DNA from: Promethearchaeota archaeon
Lineage (GTDB): Archaea > Asgardarchaeota > Lokiarchaeia > Sigyniarchaeales > SOKP01
DNA length: 64,000 bases
Assembly: GCA_030603385.1 (NCBI GenBank)
Contig: JAUVXW010000006.1
Coordinates: 85,220 to 149,219 of the forward strand
Direction: 5' to 3'
The position numbers were made by a program, and so were the translations under genes. The notes beneath the pieces were generated by a model. That model ran no database searches and was not told the DNA's origin. It was given only the letters and a program-made list of their open reading frames with translations. Of the stretch, positions 27,153 through 37,122 are shown in pieces. The stretch's first letter is position 1. The number at the start of each line of letters is the position of its first letter.

Positions 27153-28247
27153 TTAAGAAGGGCATATACTTGTTGCATCATTATCAACAATCGCTTGGAA
27201 TTGACGTTTCGTATTTACTTCGAACAATTTTGTGGCTCTTGGATCACTCCTATCCAACTGAGAATACCCTATAGCAGGGATATATGCATAGCACATCAAA
27301 GATCTTAAATAAAATTGCCAGGCATAATCAAAGTCATAGCCTGTAATTCCTTTTTTTTCTAACTGCTTAATATAATGCTTAACCATATCTCTTTCAATTT
27401 TTCTTCTCAAATCGATTTCAACGCTTTCACCTAAAAGGTATGCAATATCTAAAATACCTCCATTTACAACGGCTGATCCCCAGTCAATGATAATAATTGG
27501 ATTTTCCTTATTATCCCAATCGAAGAACAGATTATCAACCCGAAAATCAAAATGAGAAATAGTCAAATTATCATCTGGTAAATCCATAACCAACCAAGGG
27601 AATTGTTCATAAATTTTCTGTCCAGCTTTCTGACCACCTTCAGGAAGTATTTTTTGGAATTCTTCTGATTTTATTGAAAGATCCCAACTAGTACGATAAG
27701 TATCGACTAAGGATCTTGACACCTCATCCCTAGGTTTAGGCATCCAATCAAATGAAAAAAGATCTGGAGAATCCCACCATCTTGAATGAAATTCAGTTAT
27801 AACATCTATTACTTGTTTAGTTTGTTCTTCATTTAGACCTTTTATTTGGTCTATTTGATCATAACATGAACAATCCTCTAGAATGAGAATATATCTTTTT
27901 GTTTCTTTATCAAAATCATAATGAATAACTCCTGGAACTCGTATTGGGCTTTTTGGTGCTACTTCTGTATAAAATCTAATCTCTCTCTCATATAGATTAT
28001 ATTGTTCAGCAATAGCTAAGGCAGTTCTAAAAGTCGTCGGCATTTTTGCAATCATTGTTTCTGGGGCTTCGGGAGATTCCTTATCATAAGTTATTGTTAA
28101 TCGTGCCATATCACTTACAAATCCTTCCCCTGCGCCCCACGGTTCTCTCGAAATTGATTCGATGTTTATATCTTTGAGATATCCTGAGCTATGAAGAGCT
28201 TCATTTAACCATTCTGAAGTTATTCTTTTTGTTCGTTTAGGTATCAT
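27153..28247 (-). CDS. APH/ecdysteroid-kinase-like phosphotransferase
   Basis: The 364-residue protein has a kinase-like ATP lobe (MIAKMPTTFR) and a catalytic loop SHFDFRVDNLFF followed by IIIIDWGSAVVNGG, corresponding to the HxDxxxxN and DW motifs of aminoglycoside and choline kinases. The resemblance is closer to the oxidoreductase-associated/DUF1679 branch than to true aminoglycoside kinases. In this sugar gene block it may phosphorylate a sugar or polyol. It begins 105 bases after the epimerase gene, same strand. Confidence 0.78.
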   Translation of the reverse strand: MIPKRTKRITSEWLNEALHSSGYLKDINIESISREPWGAGEGFVSDMARLTITYDKESPEAPETMIAKMPTTFRTALAIAEQYNLYEREIRFYTEVAPKSPIRVPGVIHYDFDKETKRYILILEDCSCYDQIDQIKGLNEEQTKQVIDVITEFHSRWWDSPDLFSFDWMPKPRDEVSRSLVDTYRTSWDLSIKSEEFQKILPEGGQKAGQKIYEQFPWLVMDLPDDNLTISHFDFRVDNLFFDWDNKENPIIIIDWGSAVVNGGILDIAYLLGESVEIDLRRKIERDMVKHYIKQLEKKGITGYDFDYAWQFYLRSLMCYAYIPAIGYSQLDRSDPRATKLFEVNTKRQFQAIVDNDATSICPS

Positions 28248-28352
28248 TTTTCAAAGTTACTTCATCTTTTATTATTAAATCTAGATTTCACCTTGATGCT
28301 TAAAATATTTTCTCTAAAATTAAAAAATTTTATTCTAAATTAGAAAAGAATT

Positions 28353-29201
28353 TTAGAGTAGTCCATATTTTTCTTGCATACTACGGATGAAATCAGCACC
28401 TTCTTTTATAAGCACATCTCCGCTGGGAGCAAGCTGACGCCACACCCATGTATTCATGTTATCTGTCACATCTACAAAACTCTCTAGTGCCGCATATCCC
28501 TGATAGTTAATTTCTGAAAGTGCTTTAAAAATGCCGTCCCAATCAACCAATCCTGTCCCAGGGATGCCACGATCATTTTCACATAAATGGTAATGGATGA
28601 GTTTATCACCGGCAAGCTTGGTGGCTTCATAAAAACTTTTTTCTTCTATGTTCATATGATAAGTATCAAGATGAATCCTCATATTATCTTCTCCAATCAT
28701 GTCTAGTAATTTTAGGGCTTGTTCGCACGTGTTAACAAGATACGTCTCATATCGATTTACAGGTTCAAGAGCGATTGTGACACCTAAAGGTTTAGCATAT
28801 TTTGCAACCTCCTTTAAGCATTCAGCAGAAATTTTCCAAGTTTGTTCTGTTGGCCTATCTCTTGTAACTTTAGTGTGTTGAGAATATATCACACCTGATA
28901 AGCTTATACCACCGACATCATATGTTGCTTTAACACAGGTTTTTAAGTAATCGACGCCTTTCGCTCGAATTTCTGCATTATCACTAGTTATGTCTGTGTC
29001 CTCAAATAAAACTGTTGATGTAACTATATCGAGTCCAACTTTTTTTAATCTTTTTGAAACAGCATCCACATCAAAATCTTCTAATACCATCAAGGGTATT
29101 TCTATAAAATCTAATCCTAATTTTTTTACTCTATCAATCAGATCAAGAGTTTCATTACTCCATTGAGAGCAAAATGCATAGGCATGGATTCCCAACTTCA
29201 T
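28353..29201 (-). CDS. sugar epimerase/isomerase, tagatose/psicose 3-epimerase type
   Basis: A 282-residue xylose-isomerase-like TIM barrel. The four metal ligands of D-tagatose 3-epimerase-type enzymes can be placed: Glu in ALEPVNRYET, Asp in IHLDTYHMN, His in IHYHLCEND and Glu in ALESF. The GIPGTGLVDW loop is also typical. Enzymes of this type epimerise ketoses at C3. The position between Fe-ADH and two kinases fits a pathway turning an unusual sugar into a common ketose phosphate. Confidence 0.9.
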   Translation of the reverse strand: MKLGIHAYAFCSQWSNETLDLIDRVKKLGLDFIEIPLMVLEDFDVDAVSKRLKKVGLDIVTSTVLFEDTDITSDNAEIRAKGVDYLKTCVKATYDVGGISLSGVIYSQHTKVTRDRPTEQTWKISAECLKEVAKYAKPLGVTIALEPVNRYETYLVNTCEQALKLLDMIGEDNMRIHLDTYHMNIEEKSFYEATKLAGDKLIHYHLCENDRGIPGTGLVDWDGIFKALSEINYQGYAALESFVDVTDNMNTWVWRQLAPSGDVLIKEGADFIRSMQEKYGLL

Positions 29202-29274
29202 TTTTCTCCCATTCGAAAATTTTTTTAGAAAGTTTAAATAAAAATAATAATAAAAAGCTCTTTTCTAACGCATT

Positions 29275-30444
29275 CTATCTGTCATAGCTCTTTTTTAAAA
29301 GATTCATAACATCATCGGCGTTCGGTACTATCGCATGATTTGTGTAATCAGGGAGCTGAAAAGTATCTTTAGCTATATCTTTTAATATACTTTCAGATAC
29401 ATTTTTATCTCTAAAGCTCATCCACATTCCGATTTCTTTAAGGAACTTATCCATTTCATCACTGCTTTTTTCTGCCACAATTTCGTCAGATTCATCATTT
29501 AAGGCGGGATTGAATAATCTAGCAACTGTTGCATATTCCTTAATTAAATGTTTCCAAGTCCATCGATTTATTGCCGGGTACATAATAGATAGCGCTTCCC
29601 CATGTGCGACATGGGAAGCACTTCCACCAATGGCCATTCCCATCCCATGCGGTAATGTTACACCCGAATTAGTAATAGCAAGTCCTCCAAGTGTATTTGC
29701 CCAATGGAGTGCTTCTCTGGCTTCTTTATTTTGTCCATCTTTTATTGCAATTGGCAAGTTCTTAATTACAAGTCTCATTCCTTCTAAAGCGTGCATATCT
29801 ATATAATCAGAAGCATTTGCATTATGAGTGTATGCTTCAAATGAGTGACAAAATGCATCCCACCCTGTAGACGCTGTGACATGCGGAGGCAACGTTAGTG
29901 TTAATTCAGGATCGACAATTCCTACAGTTGGACATAATAATTTATCATAAAGCGCATACTTGGAATGTATGTCTGTCTTTGTTAATACAGCAGCAGGAGT
30001 AACTTCTGATCCAGTCCCTGCGGTAGTGGATACAGCAATGATTGGAAGTAATTTATCTTCAATCGGTTTTCCTTCAATTACACGGTATTCCCATGCGTCT
30101 CCTTCATGAGTAACCCCAACTGAAATACATTTAGCAGTATCCATACTTGAACCACCTCCAACTCCTAAAATTACATCTACATTATTCTTCTCACCAATTG
30201 TGACTCCGGCATTAACGTTATCCGTTGTTGGATTGGGTTGTACTCCATTAAAATGAAATACCTCGACTCCCGCATCAGCACATAACTTCTTTATTCTTTT
30301 AAATACGGGTTCAAGAGCAGGAAAAGGTTTAACCGTTACCATTAGGCACCGTTTACCATGTTCTGCTACAATTTCACCTACTTCAGAGACTATCCCCCAA
30401 CCAAATCGAAGATCAGTTGGATTATAATAATTTATATTCCTCAA
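29275..30444 (-). CDS. iron-containing alcohol dehydrogenase
   Basis: A group III (Fe-dependent) ADH of 389 residues. The nucleotide-binding GVGGGSSMDTAK and the metal ligands in TGWDAFCHSFEAY, LPHGMGMAIGG and VAHGEALSIMYP are conserved. Such enzymes reduce aldehydes or oxidise butanol, lactaldehyde or glycerol-like substrates. It begins 16 bases after the Zn-ADH, so the two are surely cotranscribed; together they could carry out a polyol/aldehyde redox sequence. Confidence 0.94.
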   Translation of the reverse strand: MRNINYYNPTDLRFGWGIVSEVGEIVAEHGKRCLMVTVKPFPALEPVFKRIKKLCADAGVEVFHFNGVQPNPTTDNVNAGVTIGEKNNVDVILGVGGGSSMDTAKCISVGVTHEGDAWEYRVIEGKPIEDKLLPIIAVSTTAGTGSEVTPAAVLTKTDIHSKYALYDKLLCPTVGIVDPELTLTLPPHVTASTGWDAFCHSFEAYTHNANASDYIDMHALEGMRLVIKNLPIAIKDGQNKEAREALHWANTLGGLAITNSGVTLPHGMGMAIGGSASHVAHGEALSIMYPAINRWTWKHLIKEYATVARLFNPALNDESDEIVAEKSSDEMDKFLKEIGMWMSFRDKNVSESILKDIAKDTFQLPDYTNHAIVPNADDVMNLLKKSYDR

Positions 30445-30460
30445 TTATTTCCACCTATTT

Positions 30461-31483
30461 TTAGTTTACATCAATAAGAACTTTCATTACTTTATCTTTT
30501 TTATCATCAATAAATTTATAAGCTTTACTATAATCCTCGAATGGAAAGTGTATAGTCATCAATGATTTAAGGGTTATTTTTTTCGCGTCTACAAGCTCAA
30601 TAGCTTTAATATAATCATCAGTTTGATACATTAAAGTACCAATCAACCTGAGCTCACGATCTTGCACAAATCCAAGATTAACAGCAGGTTTATTACCAAA
30701 AACACCAACAACTATTATATCAGATCCTTTTCTTGCGTTTTCAATTGCAGTATCTATTGTTTCATTGGCACCAACACATTCTATTATTAAGTCTGCTTTA
30801 TCTGATCCAAACGCTTTTACAATTTCCTCAGACAGATCTTGTTTTGTTGGATTAATAGTAAAGTCAATCCCTACTTCTTTTGCTATTCCTAATCGAAAAT
30901 CACTCAAATCTGTAATCATTACTGCTTTAGCTCCAAGAGCTTTAGCAGTCTGTCCTACTAAGTTTCCAATAGGACCAGCTCCTAGTACCAAAACATTAAA
31001 GCCTGTAATATCTCCGCCTCTTGACACAGCATGAACTGCTACGGCACAGGGTTCAATCATAGCGCCTTGTTCATATGTCATATCATCAGGAAGCTTTATT
31101 ACTTTTTCTGAATCGACAGCAAAAAACTCGGAACCTGCTCCAGTTGTTTGAAATCCCATTACTTTCAGATCATCACAAATATGATATTTTCCATGAGTAC
31201 AAGGGTAACATTTATTGCACACAACCTGAGGTTGAATGGTTACTTTATCACCTGGTTTAAGATTCTTTACATTTAGACCAATATTTTCAATTTTACCAGA
31301 AACCTCATGTCCTTGAGTAACAGGATAATCAGTATATGGATGTTTTCCATGATAAACGTGAATATCGCTTCCACACACACCAATTCTCATTATTTTTACA
31401 AGGACATCATTTTGCTTTAACTCAGGAATCGGAATATCATGAAACTCTATTTTACCTGGAGCTGTCATTACTTCTTGCTTCAT
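30461..31483 (-). CDS. zinc-dependent medium-chain dehydrogenase (sorbitol/threonine dehydrogenase-like)
   Basis: A 340-residue MDR enzyme. The catalytic-zinc region GVCGSDIHVYHG with GHEVSG, the structural-zinc cysteines CNKCYPCTHGKYHIC and the Rossmann motif VLGAGPIGN are complete. The acidic residue after the Rossmann strand (VMITDLS) suggests NAD rather than NADP. Substrate is probably a polyol or sugar alcohol, given the sugar genes that follow. It is the first gene of the minus-strand block and is divergent to the LamG gene, 97 bases away. Confidence 0.93.
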   Translation of the reverse strand: MKQEVMTAPGKIEFHDIPIPELKQNDVLVKIMRIGVCGSDIHVYHGKHPYTDYPVTQGHEVSGKIENIGLNVKNLKPGDKVTIQPQVVCNKCYPCTHGKYHICDDLKVMGFQTTGAGSEFFAVDSEKVIKLPDDMTYEQGAMIEPCAVAVHAVSRGGDITGFNVLVLGAGPIGNLVGQTAKALGAKAVMITDLSDFRLGIAKEVGIDFTINPTKQDLSEEIVKAFGSDKADLIIECVGANETIDTAIENARKGSDIIVVGVFGNKPAVNLGFVQDRELRLIGTLMYQTDDYIKAIELVDAKKITLKSLMTIHFPFEDYSKAYKFIDDKKDKVMKVLIDVN

Positions 31484-31580
31484 AATTTTTACTCTTTTTT
31501 TTTCTTATAATTCTATACAAAGACAGAATATTCTTAATAGTTTTAATATTCCCATTCTAAAAAAGAAAAGGAAAGAACTC

Positions 31581-33659
31581 ATGGAAAAAAATTTCATTTT
31601 ATATTGGAATTTTGATGAAATCTTTGATGGAAAAGGCATCTTAGAATTAGTATCAAATAAAAAAGATCAAATTATAGGATATGCGGATCTTTTCGATGGT
31701 ATTAAGGGAAAAGCGCTCAGATTCGATGGTTATACAACTCATCTAACGATCCCAAAGAATAGACTTCCTGAATCCCTTGAACAGTTTACCATTAGTGCAT
31801 GGATAGCTAATGGTGCTTATACATGGAACGAGGGACCTATTATCGAAAATTATGATGAAAAAAATGGATTCTTTCTTGGTGTGACTGCTAATGGAAGAAT
31901 CCGTTTTAAAGTAATAATTAATGGAGAAGCATTAAAAGTTGAATCTGAACCGAAAACGCCACTTTTCAAATGGATGAATGTTACAAGCGTGTTTGATACT
32001 GCTCGTGGAATATATCTCTATATAAACGGTGAATTGAAAGATTTCATGGATATTAAAGAACTCGTAGGAAAGGTGAGCCTTCCCAATGATTCGATTAATA
32101 TAGGCAGAGCTGCCAAGGACGTTCGACCTACAAATGGAGTGAATAACGGTGGTCATTTTGCTTGTCCGATTTACCTTGACGGAATCATTGACGAACTAAA
32201 ATTTTTTGATAAAGCATTATCTGTCGAACAAATTAAAGAAAGATTCACGAGTATCAAAGAAATAGGAGAACCTCCCTTGGAAAAACGCGGACTTCCATCA
32301 TTTCCTAAAGGTCCAAACAGATTCGGGGCATATTACACTACGCTTAAATATTATAAAGAATGGGATCGTCTTTGGAGAGTAAAAGACCACGCGGATGTAG
32401 TTGTTCTCTTTGATGAGATGCCCGTTAAATACGTTTTTTGGAGGGGTTTGAATTACATTTCTGCATGGGTAACAGGTAATGGGATCTGGTATACGAACGA
32501 ATTTAACGAAACATGGGCGGATAAATTTGATCCAGACATAAACGGATGTGCCGAACCGATGTCTGATAAACAGTGCAAGACTTCTCATGTCAGGATTATA
32601 GAATCAAATGACGCCCGAGTTATAGTGCATTGGCGTTATGCCCTTATAGACACGAATTATAGACAGGCTAGAGTAGATCCACTTACCAAATGGGGTGATT
32701 GGTCAGATGAATATTATGTAATCTACCCAGATGGTATCGGGATTCGAGATATAACTCTTCATAGTTCTCAACCAATGGAACCTCACGAATTTCAAGAGTC
32801 AATAGTCATTATAGGTGAAGGAATGACTCCTGAAGACGCCTATGATTTAGATGCAGTTACTTTTTTCAACATGAAAGGTGAATCATATACATATAGTTGG
32901 GAAAAGAAAGGTACCATGTTCTTCCTGAGTCCAAAAAATAAAAATATTGAAATTATCAATGTAAAATCAGAAACTGTTCCTTTTTTAATTGTTTCGGATG
33001 GTCCCTGTGTCGTTGCAGGAAAAAAGTTCAACGGAAAAAAGCGTCGTAACCCATATTTCCAACCTTATTCCCCTTTTGTAAAAAGCGGATCATATTTTCC
33101 TTGGTGGAATTCTTGGCCTGTCGCTAACATCCCTACGGATGGAAGATTTACTTCCGTTTCCGACCGTCCAGGACATACTAACGTCTCGACAGAAGCAGAA
33201 TGGGCTGATTATGAGTTAGGTCCGGAATTAAGGAGGAGGATCATGCTTCATGGCGTTTGGGATAAGAGTGATAAAGAGAACTTGGTTAATTTGGCTAAAT
33301 CTTGGCTTAGAGCCCCTGAAATCGAACTGAAAACTAGCGCATATAGTACTGAGAATTATATTCAACATGAGAGAGCATATTACTTCATGTGCAAGGATCC
33401 AGATTTAAACATCCCTCTTGAATTCAAGATTAATGCGAGTGATGAGCATCCAATAATGAACCTTGCACTTGTAATCCGAAATTTAGATGCAGATATCATG
33501 CTTAAAATCAACGGGGGGGAAGTTCCTCGTGGAAAAAACTTTCGATATGGCATAGAGCATGATCTTGATGAAAATAAAATAGTGATATGGATTAAATTAA
33601 ATATCACAAAACCTACGATAATAAAACTAATCCCTAAAGAGGTAAATAATAGTGAGTGA
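31581..33659 (+). CDS. LamG (concanavalin-like) domain protein of unknown activity
   Basis: The N-terminal 230 or so residues are a LamG/Concanavalin A-like jelly roll: LRFDGYTTHLTIP, FTISAWIANGAY, WMNVTSVFDTARGIYLYING, and the closing LDGIIDELKFFDKALS. The remaining 460 residues are rich in Trp and Tyr (KYVFWRGLNYISAWVTGN) and match nothing I recognise; they could be a second carbohydrate-active fold. No signal peptide is seen. Divergent from the sugar-catabolic operon, so a glycan-degrading role is plausible. Its stop overlaps the next gene by eight bases. Confidence 0.78.
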   Translation: MEKNFILYWNFDEIFDGKGILELVSNKKDQIIGYADLFDGIKGKALRFDGYTTHLTIPKNRLPESLEQFTISAWIANGAYTWNEGPIIENYDEKNGFFLGVTANGRIRFKVIINGEALKVESEPKTPLFKWMNVTSVFDTARGIYLYINGELKDFMDIKELVGKVSLPNDSINIGRAAKDVRPTNGVNNGGHFACPIYLDGIIDELKFFDKALSVEQIKERFTSIKEIGEPPLEKRGLPSFPKGPNRFGAYYTTLKYYKEWDRLWRVKDHADVVVLFDEMPVKYVFWRGLNYISAWVTGNGIWYTNEFNETWADKFDPDINGCAEPMSDKQCKTSHVRIIESNDARVIVHWRYALIDTNYRQARVDPLTKWGDWSDEYYVIYPDGIGIRDITLHSSQPMEPHEFQESIVIIGEGMTPEDAYDLDAVTFFNMKGESYTYSWEKKGTMFFLSPKNKNIEIINVKSETVPFLIVSDGPCVVAGKKFNGKKRRNPYFQPYSPFVKSGSYFPWWNSWPVANIPTDGRFTSVSDRPGHTNVSTEAEWADYELGPELRRRIMLHGVWDKSDKENLVNLAKSWLRAPEIELKTSAYSTENYIQHERAYYFMCKDPDLNIPLEFKINASDEHPIMNLALVIRNLDADIMLKINGGEVPRGKNFRYGIEHDLDENKIVIWIKLNITKPTIIKLIPKEVNNSE

Positions 33660-34131
33660 TGATATAATTCAAAAAGCAAAGAGAGTTTTAGGGAAAATGG
33701 GGAAAAAAGACCTATACGGAAAGCACCTTCAACCCTTTCTTGATGTTTTAAAATATCTCACAAATAAATCTGAATATGCTGAGGATGAACTTTATGGTTG
33801 GGAAAAGGTCGTTCAAGTTAATTTAAGAGACACTGAAAATTTCTATATAAAAACAAATAAACCTTTCGCAGAGCATCCTAAATTAGTAATAAAACAAGGA
33901 AATGCCGATAATCCTGATGCTACCATTATTACTGATGGAGATACTTTTACAGGGATCATGTGTGGAAGAGCTAATTTATTTAGGGAAAATCCCGATATAT
34001 TTAGAATCGAAGGAGACGATACACAGGTATATATATTTTTCATGTTGTTAAGGCTTACCAGACAAGAACATGTAGAACAACAAAGGCAAGCAGAAGCAAA
34101 AAGAAGCGGAAAAAAAATTAAAATTGAATAA
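33652..34131 (+). CDS. SCP2-like sterol-carrier domain protein
   Basis: A 159-residue protein with an N-terminal helical part and an SCP2-type core: LVIKQGNADNPDATIITDGDTFTGIMCGRANL, then FRIEGDDTQVYIFF. SCP2 domains bind lipids or acyl-CoAs in a hydrophobic tunnel. The GTG start overlaps the LamG gene stop (GTGAGTGA), implying coupled translation, which is odd for a lipid-binding protein beside a carbohydrate-binding protein. The end is a basic tail (KRSGKKIKIE). Confidence 0.72.
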   Translation: MSDDIIQKAKRVLGKMGKKDLYGKHLQPFLDVLKYLTNKSEYAEDELYGWEKVVQVNLRDTENFYIKTNKPFAEHPKLVIKQGNADNPDATIITDGDTFTGIMCGRANLFRENPDIFRIEGDDTQVYIFFMLLRLTRQEHVEQQRQAEAKRSGKKIKIE

Positions 34132-34317
34132 AAAATTGTTATCAAATCATTTTGTTAAAATTTACACCAAAATTATATTGATATTACAGAGTTAAAAGTC
34201 TCTGTATTGATATTAAACTGATTATCAATTATCATTACCTAAAAAAATAAATTCCATAAACAATTTTAATAAATTGATTTTCAAACTTATTTTAAAATAA
34301 TAAGGGACTAAGACATT

Positions 34318-35442
34318 ATGAGTTCTAAGAAAAGAGATTACTATGAAGTTCTAGGAGTAGGTAAAGATGCTTCCACAAATGATATAAAGCTAGCTTATCG
34401 TAGATTAGCAAGAAAGTTTCATCCAGATGTAAATAAAACTGATCCAAAGGCAAAGGAAAAATTTATCGAGATTCAAGAAGCTTATGAAGTATTGAATGAT
34501 GAAAATAAAAGGAGAAATTATGATCGTTTCGGTCATGGCGGAGTGCAGGTTGATATGAGTGATTTCTTTTCAGGAGGAATTCCTGGCATCGATGAACTCT
34601 TCAGAAGTATTTTTGGTGAATTTAGTCCTTTTGGTGGTTTTAATGGTTTTGGTGGGGTTGGTTCGCGAACAAGAAGAAGAACAGCCCCTCGTCGAGAAGT
34701 AGGACAAGATATTGAGGATTATATAGAAATTAGTTTTGAAGAAGCTATGTTCGGGGTGAAAAAAGATGTTCCGATTAAACGATATACTCCGTGTGATGAA
34801 TGTGAAGGAACAGGAGCAGAAGATCCCTCAAGTGTAATTACTTGTCCAGAATGCCAAGGAACTGGTCGAATTAGAAAAATGACTCAATCAGGATTTGGTA
34901 CAATTATTCGCGAATCCGCCTGCTACGTTTGTAAAGGCACTGGACAAGTTATAGAAAAGAAGTGCAAAGTATGCAATGGTAATAAAGTTGTTCCTGAGGA
35001 AAAAATGATTCATGTTAATATCCCTCCTGGAGTAGAAAATGGTGTCCATCTAAAAGTACAAGGTGCAGGGCATGTCCCTTCTGTTAATGCAATACCTGGT
35101 GATCTTTATTTAGGAATTAGAATAACCAATAATGAAAAATTTATACGGAGAGGGAATGATCTGTATACTCCTACTAATATTGATATAGTTACTGCAATTG
35201 TAGGTGGAAAAATTAAAGTACCTACTCTAGATTATAAGGAAAATAAGATTACTGAGAAAGAATTGCCAATCCCCGCTGGAACTCAACCAGGTACAGAATT
35301 CCGAATTAAAAATCGAGGAGTTTCTTATATGCGTGGAAGAGGAAGAGGAGACCAATATGTAATTGTTAACATCGAAATACCGAAAAAAATATCAGAAAAA
35401 CAAAAAGAATTATTATTGAAATTTCGGGAATTAGATAAGTAG
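34318..35442 (+). CDS. dnaJ: Hsp40 co-chaperone DnaJ
   Basis: Type I DnaJ of 374 residues: J domain with the HPD motif (35-37), Gly/Phe-rich linker ([11 protein letters not shown]), four zinc-finger CxxCxGxG-type repeats ([31 protein letters not shown]) and the C-terminal substrate domains. It delivers clients to DnaK and stimulates its ATPase. It is split from the grpE/dnaK locus by about 19 kb. The fourth zinc repeat deviates slightly. Confidence 0.97.
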   Translation: MSSKKRDYYEVLGVGKDASTNDIKLAYRRLARKFHPDVNKTDPKAKEKFIEIQEAYEVLNDENKRRNYDRFGHGGVQVDMSDFFSGGIPGIDELFRSIFGEFSPFGGFNGFGGVGSRTRRRTAPRREVGQDIEDYIEISFEEAMFGVKKDVPIKRYTPCDECEGTGAEDPSSVITCPECQGTGRIRKMTQSGFGTIIRESACYVCKGTGQVIEKKCKVCNGNKVVPEEKMIHVNIPPGVENGVHLKVQGAGHVPSVNAIPGDLYLGIRITNNEKFIRRGNDLYTPTNIDIVTAIVGGKIKVPTLDYKENKITEKELPIPAGTQPGTEFRIKNRGVSYMRGRGRGDQYVIVNIEIPKKISEKQKELLLKFRELDK

Positions 35443-35447
35443 AAATA

Positions 35448-36395
35448 TTACGCGTGAGTCTCAAGCCATTCAATTACATCATTAAAGACTTCATCACGAT
35501 TGATTTCATTAAATAGTTCATGCCTTGCGTTTTCATAGAATTTATATGTAACATTTGTATTACCGTATTTCTTAAGACGATTAATCATTGCTTTAACACC
35601 TTTAGTTTTATTTCCAATTGGACATAAAGATCCTGAGATAAAAAATATCGGTAAATCCTTTGGTATTTTATTTTCATTTTCAGCATTATATATTTTATCA
35701 AATCCAAGGATGAATTCCAACCAAAGAGTAGCAGGAGGGACAAATCCACACCACGGGTCATCAATATACTTTTGAACTTCGGATTTATCTCTACTAAGCC
35801 ATTCAAATCCTGTAGCATCTTCATCCTTTTTCCACTCTCGATTATTAGATTTAAAATTCATATTATACATTTTTTGGCTAGGTGTTGTAGGACCCAATTT
35901 CTTAATCTCTCCTTTAAGAATAATCTTTCCAGCTTTAATCACAAGAGCTCTTACCTTCCCATTAGTACCACTTAGAATACATCCCTTTATTTCATCTCCC
36001 CATTCCTGAATATAATCTTGTGTTATAAATGCACCCCATGAATGCCCTATTAAAAATAGTGGAAGATTAGGATGTTCATTCTTGATAATTATTGACAACT
36101 CATGAACATCATTTACAACTCCCCGCCATCCATTTTGACCTAGAACTCCCGCTTTTCCCTCTAAAGTGGCTTCTGTTAAATCCCCCGCAGTTAGTCCGTG
36201 TCCACGTTGATCATTTGCATAACAAACGAACCCTTCTTTGCATAAAACCTCAGCAACTCCATTGTATCTTCTAGCATGTTCTGCTAATCCATGAAGTATC
36301 TGAACAACAGCCTTTGGTTCAGTGTCTGGTTCCCATTTGTATACAAAAATCTCAATACCATCTTGATCAGTAAAAGTAAAAGTTGAACTTTTCAT
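35448..36395 (-). CDS. alpha/beta hydrolase, monoacylglycerol lipase-like
   Basis: A 315-residue hydrolase with the oxyanion region LHGLAEHARRY, NDQRGHG, the nucleophile elbow GHSWG (Ser119) and the catalytic His in ENARHELFNE, as in lysophospholipase/monoacylglycerol lipases. The place of the catalytic Asp, usually a DP pair in the GSxDPV segment, reads GSLCPIG, so Asp is replaced by Cys and the triad may be altered or use another acid. Convergent with dnaJ. Confidence 0.86.
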   Translation of the reverse strand: MKSSTFTFTDQDGIEIFVYKWEPDTEPKAVVQILHGLAEHARRYNGVAEVLCKEGFVCYANDQRGHGLTAGDLTEATLEGKAGVLGQNGWRGVVNDVHELSIIIKNEHPNLPLFLIGHSWGAFITQDYIQEWGDEIKGCILSGTNGKVRALVIKAGKIILKGEIKKLGPTTPSQKMYNMNFKSNNREWKKDEDATGFEWLSRDKSEVQKYIDDPWCGFVPPATLWLEFILGFDKIYNAENENKIPKDLPIFFISGSLCPIGNKTKGVKAMINRLKKYGNTNVTYKFYENARHELFNEINRDEVFNDVIEWLETHA

Positions 36396-36509
36396 TTTAT
36401 TATCATCTTTTTTTTATTTTTATTTTTTTATACAGTTTAATTATTAATTTATTAGTTAATTTCTTCTTATGATACTACAATATATAAAATTTTTATCAAT
36501 GATGATTCT

Positions 36510-37037
36510 ATGAATACTAAAATTCTAATTACTGGCCCTCCTCGATGCGGTAAGTCAACTTTAATAGTTAAATTAATTGAATATTTTTCTAAAAGACAAA
36601 TCACTGTACATGGTTTTTTAACTCCAGAAGTTAGAGAAGGAAGTAATCGAATTGGGTTCGATATTGAAGATATTAAAACAAAAGAAAGGGAAAAATTAGC
36701 AAGAAAAGGGAATTATAGTACTAAATATCATTTAGGCAGCTACTGTGTATTTATAGAAAGCTTTGAGAAAATTATCTCAAAATATGAAGATATTCGATTT
36801 CAGGAAGGAGATTTAATTATAATTGATGAGATTGGAAAAATGGAACTATTTTCCAAAAGATTTCAGAATTTCATTACAAAAATATTTGCTTCTAATATTT
36901 CAATTATAGCAACAATTGGATTAACAGTTAAACATCCAATAAGGGAACACCTTTTAAACATCCCAGATGTTAACCTTTTCAACTTAGACCGTCAAAATTT
37001 TCAAAGGACTTATCAAAAGATAATCTTAATGATATAG
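36510..37037 (+). CDS. THEP1-type nucleoside triphosphatase
   Basis: A 175-residue P-loop NTPase with Walker A GPPRCGKST (9-17), the family segment GFLTPEVREGSNRIGFDI and Walker B LIIIDEIGKMEL. This is the THEP1 family (archaeal NTPase, human cancer-related NTPase), which hydrolyses several NTPs in vitro and whose cellular role is unsettled. Length fits. It is a lone gene followed by a tiny zinc-ribbon gene 85 bases later. Confidence 0.92.
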   Translation: MNTKILITGPPRCGKSTLIVKLIEYFSKRQITVHGFLTPEVREGSNRIGFDIEDIKTKEREKLARKGNYSTKYHLGSYCVFIESFEKIISKYEDIRFQEGDLIIIDEIGKMELFSKRFQNFITKIFASNISIIATIGLTVKHPIREHLLNIPDVNLFNLDRQNFQRTYQKIILMI

Positions 37038-37122
37038 GGAATTAACACACACCCCTATAAATCCATCTTATTAGACTTTTTTTTCACAAAACTTTATATT
37101 AAGTAAGATAGAGTCTTATAGT

